A DNA stretch of 64,000 nt from assembly GCF_032854445.1 (NCBI RefSeq), contig NC_088299.1, positions 15,123,608 to 15,187,607 of the forward strand. Reading direction: 5' to 3'. Source of the DNA: Liolophura sinensis (Eukaryota; Mollusca; Polyplacophora; Chitonida; Chitonidae). Positions 1-13,005 of the stretch are shown here, piece by piece (within the stretch, counting starts at the first letter, position 1; the number at the start of each line of letters is the position of its first letter). The position numbers and the translations under genes were made by a program. The notes under the pieces were generated by a model. The model did not search any database. It worked only from the letters and a program-made list of their open reading frames with translations, and had not been told where the DNA came from.

Positions 1-88
1 GAAAACAAAAAAGAAACTGCGATTTTTATTCCAGTTTCTGCGTGGGAGCGGGTTGTGTTCGTTATCGAAACGTGCACTCTTCCTTCAG

Positions 89-256
89 GTTACATTGAAA
101 CTCACTGTTACAGAGACTTCCCAGAGCTCAGCTACTGAGACTGGCCAGACGTCGAGCCGTGCTGTACGTGGATGGGACCTCTGGCATTTCACAACACAGC
201 CGCAAACAAATGCTGCTGTGTGTCTCGAATACATCAAAATGTCAATCAGTTTGTAA
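89..256 (+). CDS. Possible 3'-terminal exon of an unrecognised gene
   Basis: A good splice acceptor (pyrimidine-rich stretch ending TCCTTCAG at 81-88) is followed by 55 open codons in phase 0 and a TAA stop at 254-256. The peptide begins VTLKLTVTET, has a Ser/Thr-rich stretch, then the segment GWDLWHFTTQPQTN and a single Cys. I recognise no domain. An AATAAA-like signal occurs at about 715. If this is an exon, the rest of the gene lies left of the window. The only support is the acceptor plus the open frame, so chance is quite possible. Confidence 0.2.
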   Translation, partial: VTLKLTVTETSQSSATETGQTSSRAVRGWDLWHFTTQPQTNAAVCLEYIKMSISL

Positions 257-950
257 TTGCCATTCATCTGACTTTCGCGTTCACAACGACGTCTTTTACC
301 TGATTTAGAGGTAATATTGATAATTAGGATGTGTTCAAAATGTGTATGTGATATTTTTTATAACCGATGTAATTCAAGGGTTTGAATGAAAAACTAATAA
401 TGTGCTTTCTAAATCTGTCTCGTTTTATGTTATAATCTCCTTTTGGTTTTAATCACATTTGTGTTCTAGTCTTTGTTTGTTCAGTTAAAGAAAAGAACAA
501 AAAGCTATTAACCTAGACTGTTCACATGTGTTTACTGATAGCGCACTATCTATAAATACATATCGATCAATTTGCTAAAGTAGCAGTCAATCAGAAGATG
601 TCACAAGAAACTACATCCCTTAATGATGGATTTGTGAACTTTTCAAGTCGAGCAGCTTTCCATTCGACCCTGGAATAGCATCTTATCAACTATTCAAAAC
701 CTACTGATAAAACCAAATAAATTTAATTCTAAGACTGAGAGGTAATCGGCATGACTGCCGAAGTCGTAGGTCATCGAAACCTCCAGAGACTTTCATGAGT
801 GTAGGCTTTATAACTGGGACCCCATGACACAGGATTTACAAGAGAACTAATAACACCATCCTACGGATGACCCGTTTTGATTATAGGTTGTTGTTGTTAA
901 TAGAGAAAGAAAACGCCCCTGTTTATTATACACAAAGGTACCGGAGGTGA
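257..950. other. No gene seen
   Basis: AT-rich DNA with short frames only; no splice-bounded exon, transposon end or tandem repeat recognised. Confidence 0.5.
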
Positions 951-2415
951 GCTGTTTACAGATGGACAAAGAACAGTTTAGGAATAGACAAAGGAGAGTT
1001 TAGAAATGGACAAAGAACCGTTTAGAAATGGACAAATATATGTTTCGGACTGGATAGTAAGAAACAATGAGCCGTTCAGAAATGTACACAGGGCGGTTTA
1101 CGAATGAACAAAGAAATGTTCAAGGCTGGACAAAAAACTGTTTAGGAATAGACAAACAGCTCTTTTTAGGAATGGACAAAGAATTGCGTAGGAACGGACA
1201 AAGATCTGTTTAAGACTGGATACAGATTTGCTTAGGTAAGGGACAATTAACCATTTAGAAATAAAATAAATAAAGAACGGTTTAAGAATGGACAAAGATA
1301 TGTTTAGGAATTACTTATGGTTTATTTATTACTTATAACCGTTGAGGAATGAACATAAACCTCTTTACGACTGGACAACGAACTGTACGAATGTACACAA
1401 AACTCTCCAAGAATGCTCTGGATGTGGTATGGAACTACTGAGGAATGGACATAAAACTGTTGAGGAATAAACACAAAACTGAGCAGGAATGGACATAAAA
1501 CTGTTGAGGAATAGACATAAAACTGTTGAGGAATAGACACAAAACTGAGAAGGAGTAGACATAAAACTGTTTAGGATTGGGCGTAAAAATGTTGAGGAAT
1601 AGACATAAAACTGATCACGAGTAGACATAAAACTGTTTAGGATTGGGCGTAAAACTGTTGAGGAATAGACATAAAACTGTTCAGGAATGGACATAAAACT
1701 GTTTAGGATTGGGCGTAAAACTGTTGAGGAATAGACATAAAACTGTTCAGGAATGGACATAAAACTGTTTAGGATCTGACATGCAACTGTTCAGTAATTG
1801 GCATGGTACTAATCAGTAATGAACATAAAAACTGTCCAGAAATGGTCATGGGACTGTTCAGGAATAGACATAAAAACGTTTAGGAAAGGACATAATGGAC
1901 ATAAAACTGTTTAGGAATAGACATAAAACTGATCAGGAATGGGACATAAAACTGTTCAGGATTTGACAAGGAACTGTGTAACAGTGGTCATAAAACTGTT
2001 TAAGATTTGACGTAAACCTATTTAGGATTTGACATAAAACTGTGTAGGAAAGGACATAAAACTGTCCAGGTATGGACATAAACTGTCCAGGGATAGACAT
2101 AACACTGCTGAGAAATGGACATAAAACTGTTAGGGAATGGACATAAAATTCTTTAAATATGGATCTAAAATTGTTCACGAATGGACATAAAACTGTTTAG
2201 GAATGGACATTAAACCATTTAGTATTAAACATAAATCTGTTTAGGATTAGACATGGAGCTGTGTAGGAATGATCCTAAAACTGTTTAAGATTTGACATCA
2301 AACTGTTTAGGAATTGCCATAAAACCTTTTAGGATTTGACATAAAACTGTTGGGGTATGGACACAAATTTGCTTAGGATTTGACACAGACAAGTTTAGGA
2401 GAGAACATAATTCTG
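950..2415. repeat. Minisatellite, about 22-bp unit
   Basis: Degenerate tandem array built on GGACATAAAACTGTTTAGGA with variants such as ATAGACATAAAACTGTTGAG. Units in the centre (about 1440-1780) are most alike; both edges are strongly diverged, as in an old array that was homogenised in the middle. Because the unit is stop-poor on the minus strand, spurious reading frames up to about 130 codons arise there; I do not treat them as genes. Confidence 0.9.
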
Positions 2416-4080
2416 GCTGAGGACGCCAGATTTACCTGACAACAGCTATTCGGTGACCGCCGTTGCCATCAATTATTTATAAACATGCTTCATTTTGTTT
2501 AATATAATCTGATAATCTAAAACAAGCTGGAGTATGTTAGGGGTTAAAGATTTCGACTAGCAATTAACATATACGCTGACTTACAGCATACAGCGATAGC
2601 CGAACGTCGGTAGCCTGTTTTCTGCTTTGATCTGGGAATACGAGGCGCACTCTGATCATTGGCGTAGACGACAGAGATGCGGTTTGCTCAAGTTCTGTGT
2701 TCATGCTGGGTTTTATTTTGTTGAAAAATATTTTTGTCGGCATCGTAATTTTGCCTGCCCATTCATAAATCATGCATGTTTGAGTGGGGAAATCTTGTTC
2801 GTCGTCCTTCCGATTGCTCTAAAAATTGGTTAAGGAGAAGTTAATCAATCCACAATGGAGACATGCACAATGAATCTCAACGATGTGGCTGAGGTGTGTT
2901 CACGCCTTACCTATTCATCTCAACATTGTCCCATTAAAATATTCAAGCCACGGATTTTACGTTTTGAAGTTTGAACATTGTTCTTTGGTGACATCATTCT
3001 TCATCATCGGATGAACACTGATATTGGGTTCATCTGTACCAGTAAGTGGCCTTAGCTGCAAATAAATTGACTTTAAATCGGCGAAAAGTAACGTATGAAT
3101 ATTTCATTACGGAGTCTGGAGAACCGATTCTAAGTTTACAGACTTGATTGAGTGTCACTTCTTCTACTACTTACTTTGAGTCCGGCAGTCATTTGAAGAC
3201 AAAATGTCTCTGTTATAGAGACTTCTGTCAACAGAATAAAAGACTGCAATCCGTGGTAACATAATGTTGTCATAACCAATCAGCAATAGTATCTCAAAAG
3301 CTGGTTGGAGGCTAGTCGTCCGGCCCGTGATAGTTGCCCGCGAGAACTCGAATTGTAACGGACGTAGGAGTAAGTAAACATCTGTTGGATAAGCAATGTG
3401 AAAGATAGCGGGGTCCGAAAAAAAAAACAAGCATATGTAAAAAAAAAGAGAGAGAAATGACAAAGATAGTCAGATTTATGAAGGTGAAGATAGCTTGACG
3501 CTTTAACTGTTGCAGAAAGATCCTGGTGCTAAAGCCAATCTCGACCGTCTCATCTTTTCTGAATACTGGTCAGTCCGGAAGACCAGCGGTCTTCAACGGA
3601 CGTAAGAAGATCAATGCTCGTGACAGACATTTATTGGCAGATAATCCGGATCAGTTCTCCGCACACGAGCAACAGCGGTCACATGATTAGTTCAAGGTCA
3701 TGTGACTGCACAAAATGGTGCCGCGTCGCCATTTCTTGTATTCTCACATGGCCATCCATCGACGTTTATTGGAGGATAAAGGCGAGAACAATCTCATGAA
3801 GTCCGGCTCATTTGCTTATAGCTTTTTGTTTGTTGCTGTCGAAAATAAAACCAGCTGAATTTTTGGATCCTGTTTTCCAGGCTGCTGTTGTTACAAGGAT
3901 GAAGAAGTGCAATTTTCAACGGGCAAGACAATGCGGTGACACCCGGGACGAATGAAAGCGTGGATAACAACGGGTAGAATAGGATTTGAGAAGAAAAGAT
4001 ATGTGTGCACTACATTATGACAAGGACACCACGCAAGGCACATTAAATGGCCCCTGTCCACGTGTATAAACAATGGTGTA
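2416..4080. other. No gene seen
   Basis: Unique-looking AT-rich DNA with short frames on both strands and an A-run near 3420-3450. Nothing recognised. Confidence 0.5.
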
Positions 4081-4600
4081 TATGACATATGCCTATAGCA
4101 ATACTAGGAGACCAGTCAAATGTTTAAAACAAAACAATGGAGACCTCTATACGTGTCAAAAACAATTTTGGACCTGCCTGTATGACTAAAACATACAATA
4201 AAGAACCTGTCTGCATTACAAAAACTGCACTGGGAAACATTTTGTCATGTCTACAGGAACAATATGTGATGCTTATTGCGTGTCTAAACATCAACGGGAG
4301 ACCTAAACAGCAATAGGAGACCTGAATACAAGTCTAAAACAACAATGATGTACCTTCCTGCATGATTTAAACTTGAGTAGTAGCTACCTAGCTAATATGA
4401 CTGTTTTCACACGTATAGCAATATTGGGGTGCCAACTTACTTGTCTATACCAGCACATATTGTCCATGTATTTACCTGAAAAAAAAATGTGATATTTAAA
4501 TATGACTTTAAAATCGTAAACAGCACTCGGATACCTGTCTGTAGGTCTGCAACAACATTGGAGTAGTTAAACTGAACCCATCTGCAAGAACAACAACTTC
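4080..4600. repeat. Highly degenerate minisatellite, about 40-bp period
   Basis: Recurring pieces resembling GTCTAAAACAACAATGGAGA and GACCTGTCTGCAT appear at irregular 35-50-bp spacing. Divergence is high, so the period and edges are approximate. Confidence 0.45.
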
Positions 4601-5375
4601 TCTATTGACCCATGCAAAATTCAGTGAATACATGCATGATGTATTATTAAACACGCTACTGCACACAGCTAAACTTTGTCTGCAGTTTATCAGCTTACCT
4701 GTACAGCCGGATTCTATCTAATTTAGCCAATTGTTTGATTTGTTTACCGGCAAACACACGCCGCCATTAAGAATCCTGATAAGGAGGCGATAGTTCCACA
4801 ATCAGACACAATGATACGGCCAGAGAGAGAAAAAAAATTGAATATCCTGTTTTTTTTTTACCCATGGCAGTAATTATTCTACCAATGATGATACAAATTA
4901 GAGTATGAATATTTTAACAATCAATTTCGCTTAATGGCCTGGTAAATGGCGTATCTGTACGATCTAAGTTCATGCCTATGTGGGTGGTGACATAACGGCT
5001 AGCAAAGCATGGAGCACAATATTCAACCGTCATCCAGACTGATAAACGTGCAGCCGAATAGGGGCGACAATGACAAATCGCTGAGTCTGTGGACAACGCT
5101 GATGGCTGAAGACATCGTGAGTTCGCATACGGGTCACATCCACATGGTACACTCTTCACGGGGACACGATTTCTGAATTCTGAGAGGTTAGGGCAAGGAA
5201 ACAGGCTGCTCATGTGTCATGTCTGGTGTCTGTGATATGATATTTCATGGCGTCAGCGCTTTGACAGCATGGACTCATGGCCACAAGAAGACACAGTGTT
5301 ATGTACACATACCTGTACATAGGTCATATAACTTAAAATTGTCAAATGCAATGTACTGACCCAAGCATACATATA

Positions 5376-5403
5376 CGCACGCACGCACGCACGCACGCAC
5401 GCA
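5376..5403. repeat. (CGCA)n microsatellite
   Basis: Seven uninterrupted CGCA units, followed by a degenerate tail to about 5411. Confidence 0.95.
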
Positions 5404-6449
5404 TACACGCACTTCTGGGTTTATATAGGCACTTAAAACCGACATGGCCTGATTCCCGGCCAATTTTATATCTAGCATAAAGTAGCATAAAGTAGCCAAG
5501 GCTCTTGTGCGAAAAAAATTGTCACTAACTTCAAAAAGATTTTCAATTTGCTTAAAGAACTGAGCATAAATTAAAGACATTTAACTGTGAAAATTCCATA
5601 GTCTGTGGATTTTCTGGGTCTTATTAATAATGTCGGTCGTCAATGATCTCACCTTTTTGCCTTGATGTTCAGCTATTGTCAAAATTCTTGTCAGGTACAT
5701 GATGTAATTGAACAAATACATATGAATAATTTAGTTTAGATCAAGACACTGTTTAACGCCATACACAAGAATATTTGAATTATACGACGGCAACCAGATT
5801 ATGGGTGCAGTTCTTATGGATATGTGAGTATCCGAGATAAACCACCGACAGTTAGCAAATTACTGATCATCTTTCTCACATGTGACGCACACACATACAC
5901 ACCTAACTGGTGGGAGACTAGTAGTCTACAACGATATGTTAGGCTGCATAAACGCACCCAGTGACAATCGCCACGACTTGTTCCCAGATAGGAACTGATG
6001 AATATTCTTGAGAATCTACCTTCTGAAGCATATACATTTGTTAACTGAGGGCGCCAATTTGGCCGTTTTTGCAATTTAACGTTCGTTGGAGGCCACTTGC
6101 CTCAGACAAATGTTGTGTGCACACGAAAGTCATCTCATGATCTAGCAGATACTGCTAGTTACTATGTACTTATACGTTATATGTTATCACTCTTCCTTTT
6201 TATTGCTGTTTAATTAATGAGTTTGTCTAATTGATAATTCCTTGTTCAGTCGGAAAGTGTTGGATTTGTTTAAACATGAGCTCAGAACAGTGTGAAAAAG
6301 TGTTTTTAAGCTTTTCAAAAGTGCTCAAGCTCCCTGGTCCATTGATCTCTTGAGCATCTGCGCTGGTCCAGTGTGAAATCAACAATAATGTGCTCTTGAC
6401 GACTTTGCACAAATCCGAACAAATAATTCGGCGGCTTTAGTGAAAAAGC

Positions 6450-6474
6450 CACAAAGGTAAAATCTACCTTTGTG
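6450..6474. other. Perfect 10-bp inverted repeat (hairpin)
   Basis: Arms CACAAAGGTA (6450-6459) and TACCTTTGTG (6465-6474) with loop AAATC. Function unknown; no adjoining gene recognised. Confidence 0.6.
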
Positions 6475-8174
6475 AACTATTGTCCCGACGGATCCGCCAC
6501 AGTTCGCTGCACCCCGGCCCTTACTTGATGCCGCTCGAAAAACAGCCATGGCATAACTCAGCTGATTCAAATGTCATCCAATAACGTGGTTACATTCCAC
6601 ATTGTCCGGGGCGGATCATACGGATGGGCTCAAATGGCTTTGACCTTTTGCATACAGTTTTACTGATATCCCGCCTAAGTTGTCTGGACCGACAAAAATC
6701 AGCGCCCAGCCACTCAGGGACTGGAATCTCTCTGCAAATGCCAAAGGTTATCATAATAAGCTGGGGCTCTCTTGTTCCCAGCGCAGCCCTTTTAATATTT
6801 TTCTTCTGATGTCCAAACATTATCTAATCCCTAGTGACCGACGTCCCTAAACATTATAAATAATTTAGATCTTTTTTGTTAAACGGTTGTTTAGTGACAT
6901 GATAACTCGGCAATACATTTGCTGAACCACAAGCATCTGGATAAAGCTCAGATGAGTTTATCGTGTTTTGAACAACAGACACGCTGATGATTCTGTACAG
7001 ATGAAGAGAACAAAACACAGCCGCTTCTGAATCTAGTTGAGCACGGGCAGTGGGTAAGCCAGCGAATCACATCAGGGAGAAATGTAAAAATAATATGAAG
7101 TAAAACACTTTTCGATGTATACGTAAGCATTGTTGGAAGATTATTTGAAAGCTGCATCCACATTTATTTTATTTGCTGGAACAAAATGCAGACGAATACT
7201 TGAATAAGACAGTGTGTTTGGATGGATAATATTTATAAGTCTCAACGCCAATGTTAAGAAACTGAGTTATTATTTTCTTATTTTGACTTCTGGGTGAAAT
7301 TCAAACACCTTTTAGTAGTGTGAGCTGTAATCATGCTCAGAAATGAGTTGTTCCAAAATTACAGGGAGTATTTGGAATAAGAGTGAGTGGCGTTCGTGTC
7401 GTCACAAAAATGTAAACTGGGCAATAAAGACCTGATATTAGACTTCTGTTCAGCTTTCTACTCGCACTTATCTTTTTACTTTAATTACAAATCAAGTTTT
7501 ATACGCGATGATTCACGAATAGTAGACATGCACAATTAAATCTATTATGCAAATTAACTTTTTCACACGAGCATTGGTGAAGTTTATGATTTACTTTTGG
7601 AAGTAGACAGTACACGGTACCGTACAAAGTACCATCCATTGTGGGAAGATGTGTCTACAGACAGAATTAAAACACAATCAGCATTGTTCGAAGACTGCAT
7701 ATAGATATAACTATAATACAATCACAAGTCTCTGTCGGAAGCGGGTCGTAGGTAACACAAATCTACAGATCATCCGTTGTATGGGAAAGAAGAAGGATGA
7801 CCAATCACTGTTAGGCGTATTGATTGTGAGTATCATGATGCAGCACCCCCAAGGATTGGAACCTGACAACACATGTGACCTACAGCCGTAGCAGCGCCCA
7901 TTAGAGCTATTTTCACACACGACGTGATAGGTCGAAGGGTTTGTGGTGATTAGGTCAGGGAATAACACGTTTAGCACTAAACACTATTTTTTCTGGACGG
8001 GCTACTAACCAGCCTTAAATCTAGCTCTCACTGAATCTCGCTAGTTTGGTTGCTACTTTGAGCCAAGACGTTTATCTGACGTAGAAGTTTAATCCGGTTG
8101 CCTCCGTATATACATCATCAGAATACCGCAATGTGCGCAAAATTTTCATTATCCTCTGGTCACATGAACACATC

Positions 8175-8262
8175 CCCGTATGGTCTACGGAATGATCGTC
8201 GTCATATGACTGAAAAATTGTTAAGTACGATGTTAAACCCCAAGCACTCACTCACTCACCCA
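8175..8262 (+). mobile_element. SINE-like 3' fragment of the CACTCACTC-tailed family
   Basis: Contains CATATGACTGAAAAATTGTT, then GTACGATGTTAAACC and the tail AAGCACTCACTCACTCACCC. The same end, in reverse, occurs at 24125-24430 and 63757-64000. This copy keeps only the tail end. Confidence 0.7.
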
Positions 8263-8551
8263 CTCTACGGAATGAACTGACTTGAATAAAAGACATAACA
8301 CAGAGTAAAAACACAACAGCGACGACAATGAGATGAGACAATGAGGCAAATGGTCACACGTAATTTGTGAAATACAGCCTCTCATCGATTTACCTCAGTT
8401 AAGGTTTCATTCTAACTGTTTAAGTAAATGTTTAAATAGTAGCAACTTACCACTCCCTAGAATAGTGATTTAAGCACAATGAGGAAAAAATTTGATGTCA
8501 GTTCCAATATTTAAACATTTCTTAGAACGCCAGCCCTCTAGACATGCTTGA

Positions 8552-8660
8552 TTTATTTATCTGATTTGATGTTTCAAGCCGTACTCAAGAATATTTCACT
8601 AATACGTCGGCTGTCAGCATTATGGTGGGAGGAATATGGTCGTCCCCATAGGGCTCGGGT
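8552..8660 (-). mobile_element. Truncated tRNA-headed SINE (tail and core only)
   Basis: Reverse-oriented tail TTTATTTATCTGATTTGATG, then GTACTCAAGAATATTTCACT and CAGCATTATGGTGGGAGGA. The tRNA-like head is missing. The mariner fragment follows directly. Confidence 0.8.
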
Positions 8661-8699
8661 AACTTTTATAAAGCATTTATAGATGCAAGCAACTTTCAT

Positions 8700-8957
8700 G
8701 TGGACCCTTTGCCTGCAAATTCACCTTATTTAGTGCCTATTGAGCATGTCTGGGTCGAAATGAACCAACGCTTGAGACGGCTCCGACGCCAACCCAAAGC
8801 GTTGACGAAATGACTGGACCACCTAACGAGGATCTGGACGGAGATTTCGCAAGCATTTCTGACTCGTCTTGTGACTTTAATGAGGTGGAGATACACAGAA
8901 ACCATCAACGCTCGTGACGGACACACACGTTACTGTGCTTGCCCACTTTCATTTTGA
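8700..8957 (+). pseudogene. Tc1/mariner-type transposase, C-terminal relic
   Basis: The frame starting at 8700 reads LPANSPYLVPIEHVWVEMNQ, matching the third-acidic-residue motif of Tc1/mariner DDE transposases (SPDLNPIEHxW-like, the Glu at 8742-8744 being the catalytic position). It continues through an RRLRRQP stretch to an in-frame TGA at 8811-8813, then WTEISQAFLTRLV, MRWRYTETINARDG and a stop at 8955-8957. The N-terminal DNA-binding part and the first two catalytic Asp residues are absent, and I found no terminal inverted repeats. It is a dead fragment. The family assignment is from motif memory and is fairly secure. Confidence 0.75.
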
Positions 8958-8959
8958 CT

Positions 8960-10790
8960 TGAATAACCATTGTTTTCTCATTGATAATAGGCTGTTCTTC
9001 GACCATAAGTAAAAAAAAAAGATAGCATGTGTGTGAAAGTGGAAGATCAGTATCTTTTTATATCTATGCACTGTTAATAGTGAGTATATCTAACACTCGC
9101 TCCTTAATTGAAGCCATCGATGCAAGTATTATTCAAGAATCTATGCGTCGACGGACACTTACATACCAGCCGTCTCCGCATATGCAAATCTCCTGACATT
9201 GAATCCGTAAGGCTGCAGGATTACCTTTTCCCACATAATGGCGACTGGGGTCCAAGCCAGATTAACCAATGTTCTCTTGTAATATACGAGTACTACGTTA
9301 ACATTTTTCACGCCTGTGAACGCAGGCGTGAACAATGGGCTACACATCCTCGGCCCGAGTTACTTTCGGCGGGAAAGGTTGCCCATTAACACAGCGGAAG
9401 CTGAATTGGAACATGCGACTTCAGTAGTAAAGGAGTAGCGGTCTGAATCAAGGCAGATAAGAACAAAATGAACATTTCATTCTGACAACTGATAATGTTC
9501 TTGGACAGTTCTCTACACAAACGCTTGTGTTAGACGTTGTTATAATCTTTAGAGAAATCATAACGTGCTTTACAAACTGTATAATACTTCGGAAGTCCTG
9601 TTTCAGCGTTCTTCAAAAGTTGATGATGGTGTATATATTATATTGTATGTTCACTGGGGGCCCGGCTAAACCAGATCTGCTGTACGAATTTCATACATCG
9701 AACAACACGAATCAATGGAGGCGATATATCATCATTGCCAGCATCCTTTGGGGGCTCAACATCTTAATAGGCTATGTACATGTAATTTGCAATTGAAACC
9801 ATTGGTTCATTAGATTAGAATGCGTCGTTTAAACCTTCTGTAATCGTGCATTTGTAGATCAAATCTTTCTTGTTAGAATCATGCCAGTTTTGGTTTGCCT
9901 ATGCGAGTTTTAGCAAAAGTCGCTGGAAATAGTGAGATTTAAAGTGTCATATGTTAAATTCTTAAAATATTTAAACTCTCGGCAGAGGGTGTATAGTGAA
10001 GAGCCAGTGTTACTGTGTTAAACTTTACCATCAGCAGCAATTAATCCCGACGTAACCGGGTTTCTGGTAATTTTTCTCTACGTTATCTTGTAGCTTGGTC
10101 TGATGGGATACAGGCGGCTGGAGGAGGCGGACAATGTCCTCTAGATTCCCTCACCAATCGTGGCTATCTGTATGAGGCACACGTTACCCGGGCCCATTTC
10201 CGCTAACGTTTAGTCTCTTGGGGAGATTGGGGACAAAGCGGGGTTTACAGTTTGAGCCTGGAGACGAGCTAATGCCAGATTGTAAGAGAGTACAGACTGC
10301 GCAGGAGCGTGCGGGGGTGGCTGGACACAAGCCCCAGACAATCCCGGGAGTTATCAGAGCTGCGCGCAGCCAAAGCTATGTATGCAATAGTCTGTAACAA
10401 CGGCCTGTACCGGATTGTGCCAAAAAGCCCATCTAGTCAGCAGCATTTCTGCATCTAAGGGAGATAACCTTTCACACAAGCCCAAAGATTTTATAAGAGA
10501 TTGACGCAATGTTAAATCTTACTAAGTTACATAGGTAATTTAGGTATTTGACAATAATGTTTTATGCTCACCTTTTGACTACAGTAAGTTACGTCAGGTA
10601 CATGAGAAATCTGTCGTAAGGCTCTTTAGTTCAGTGGCCAATGTGTTGAGATTAATGCTTGCCTATCAATCAGCCTATGTGCAGATTCACATTTCACTAT
10701 GGACAAGTAATTCGTATATCCGCCCGCTCTCTCTGTTCATGGGGCCTCCCCCCGCCCCGCCTTCACTGTCCATGGGGCCTTGCTAACAGC
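8960..10790. other. No gene seen; locally GC-rich patch
   Basis: No recognisable exon. A perfect hairpin lies at 9307-9332 (TTCACGCCTG / CAGGCGTGAA, six-base loop). The stretch 10081-10450 is clearly richer in G+C than its surroundings, with several CpGs and the motif TGCGCAGGAGCG; it could be an old promoter or repeat, but nothing identifies it. Confidence 0.4.
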
Positions 10791-10796
10791 TAATTT

Positions 10797-11110
10797 ATTT
10801 TATTTATTTATTTGATTGGTGTTTTACGCCGTACTCAAGAATATTTCACTCATACGACAAGACCAGCATTATGGTTGGAGGACTATCTGCAGGCTGCTGG
10901 CAGACCTTCCAACGTACGGCCATAGAGGAAGCCAGCTCGTGTTGTTTCCGCAGTCTTGTATTTATTGGCCACCTGTCTCCCACCAACACGGTATGCATAT
11001 AGGAGAAAGCTCCTCAGTAACGTACCAAAGGTCGGTGGTTTGCCCAGGACAGTCTGGTTTTCTCCAACCATAATGCTGACCGCCACTGTATAAGTTCTAG
11101 AGTGAGGAAA
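10797..11110. mobile_element. Two SINE halves in inverted arrangement
   Basis: The left part (10797-10945) is the tRNA-headed SINE family in reverse orientation: GATTGGTGTTTTACGCCGTA, core CAGCATTATGG, then GGCCATAGAGGAAGCCAGCT. The right part (about 10985-11105) reads in the opposite sense, with TTTTCTCCAACCATAATGCT and GACCGCCACTGTATAAG, the complement of the same core. Neither half is complete. Confidence 0.65.
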
Positions 11111-11114
11111 CAAT

Positions 11115-11510
11115 CAATCAATCAGTCACATGTAGTTATACAAACACTATAGCGTCGACAATAGGTATACAGTCCTAAACGCAAAATCAAGGGATGCCCA
11201 ACTTTTCAGACGCATATTATTCTGGGTACACATGTACTTGGTGTATTAAAACAAACAGGCGCTCTAAAGGGGGTGTTTTACGATTTACATCTATCCATTT
11301 ATTTTATCGGGTTTTCACATATAAAATCCGGTGTATATACTGTCCTTCACCAGCTATTGGACAAACCCCCCTATCGACCGTTGAATTCTAGTCTAGGATG
11401 TTGTTGGGCCGCGGATGATCGGAATCGGTGGTAACAACAGTACTTGAAGTGAATTAGTCAGCAATGGTCCATTTATGGAATACAAGGTTCACATGACAGT
11501 ATGACAATAA
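11115..11510. other. No gene seen
   Basis: Short unique stretch between the SINE pair and the 38-bp array; nothing recognised. Confidence 0.5.
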
Positions 11511-11514
11511 AACA

Positions 11515-12716
11515 GCTGGACTTGGCTGGTGTGTATCGTGTTCCGCGAACATTCTGGGCTTGGTGTGTGTTTGTCGTGTTCCGTGAACATTCTGGGCTTG
11601 GTGTGTGTTTGTCATGTTCCGTGAACATTCTGGGCTTGGTGTGTGCTTGTCGTGTTCCGTGAACATTCTGGGCTTGGCTTGTGTGTATCGTGTTCCGTGA
11701 ACATTCTGGGTTTGGTGTGTGTATGTCATGTTCCGTGAACATTCTGGGCTTGGTGTGTGTTTGTCGTGTTTGGTGAACATTCTGGGCTTGGTGTGTGTTT
11801 GTCATGTTCCGTGAACATTCTGGGCTTGATGTGTGCTTGTCGTGTTCCGTGAACATTCTGGGCTTGGCTTGTGTGTATCGTGTTTGGTGAACATTCTGGG
11901 CTTGGTGTGTGTTTGTCATGTTCCATGAACATTCTGGGCTTGGTGTGTGTTTGTCGTGTTTGGTGAACATTCTGGGCTTGGTGTGTGTTTGTCGTGTTCC
12001 GTGAACATTCTGGGCTTGGTGTGTGTTTGTCATGTTCCGTGAACATTCTGGGCTTGGTGTGTGCTTGTCGTGTTCCGTGAACATTCTGGGCTTGGCTTGT
12101 GTGTATCGTGTTTGGTGAACATTCTAAGCTTGGTGTGTGTTTGTCGTGTTCCGTGAACATTCTGGGCTTGGTGTGTGCTTGTCATGTTCCGTGAACATTC
12201 TGGGCTTGGTGTGTGCTTGTCGTGTTCCATGAACATTCTGGCTTGGCTTGTGTGTATCGTGTTTGGTGAACATTCTGGGCTTGGTGTGTGTTTGTCGTGT
12301 TCCGTGAACATTCTGGCTTGGCTTGTGTGTATCGTGTTTGGTGAACATTCTGGGCTTGGTGTGTGTTTGTCGTGTTTTGTGAACATTCTGGGCTTGGTGT
12401 GTGTGTGTATCGTGTTTTGTGGTCATTCTGGGCTTGGTATGTGTTTGTCGTGTTCCGTGAACATTCTGGGCTTGGTGTGTGTGTGTATCGTGTTTGGTGA
12501 ACATTCTGGGCTTGGTGTGTGTTTGTCGTGTTCTGTGAACCTTCTGGGCTTGGTGTGTGTTTGTCGTGTTCCGTGAACATTCTGGGCTTGGTGTGTGTGT
12601 ATCGTGTTTCGTGGTCATTCTGGGCTTGGTATGTGTTTGTCGTGTTTGGTGAACATTCTGGGCTTGGTGTGTGTGTGTATCGTGTTTGGTGAACATTCTG
12701 GGCTTGGTGTGTGTTT
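11515..12716. repeat. Minisatellite, 38-bp unit, about 31 copies
   Basis: Unit made of TGTCGTGTTCCGTGAACATT followed by CTGGGCTTGGTGTGTGTT. Variants replace TTCCGTG by TTTGGTG, or GTGTTTGTCG by GTGTATCG. Length variants such as (GT)n changes and loss of one G in CTGGGC occur in the right half. No unit contains a stop in any minus-strand frame, which gives overlapping antisense frames of 118-203 codons; 38 is not a multiple of 3, so a frame passes through all three phases. I see no flanking splice sites or homology that would make it a gene. Confidence 0.95.
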
Positions 12717-12719
12717 GTG

Positions 12720-13005
12720 CTGCCTTATGCTGACTGCTTCACTTTACATGATTCCGTCCTATTTTCGTGCTTTATATACTTCTTTAGTTCTTTGGTAGTT
12801 TTTATTAAGCGTCGTTTTGGGAATTGGCCTTAGTATTATTGATCCGGAAGATCCATCTTTGTTGGCGGTTGGTATACAAATGTCTGTTTTGACGCATTGA
12901 TTAATAAGCACTGGAGTTCATTTGTAATCTTTCATTAGCTTGGGGAAATTCAAAAGTTTCTCAAAATGTTGTTGAAGTTTCAGAAAAGTATGAAAATTTT
13001 GGGTG
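12720..13005. other. Spacer between two minisatellites
   Basis: AT-rich, no feature seen. Confidence 0.5.

Larger units (their letters stand above)
4600..8170. other. No gene seen
   Basis: No exon or transposon coding fragment recognised. It holds a CGCA microsatellite at 5376-5403 and a perfect hairpin at 6450-6474, listed separately. Confidence 0.45.

Noticed and set aside
11473-12696. Long antisense reading frames (up to 203 codons) in the 38-bp array
   Set aside because: They follow from a stop-free repeat unit; no splice sites, start context or known domain.
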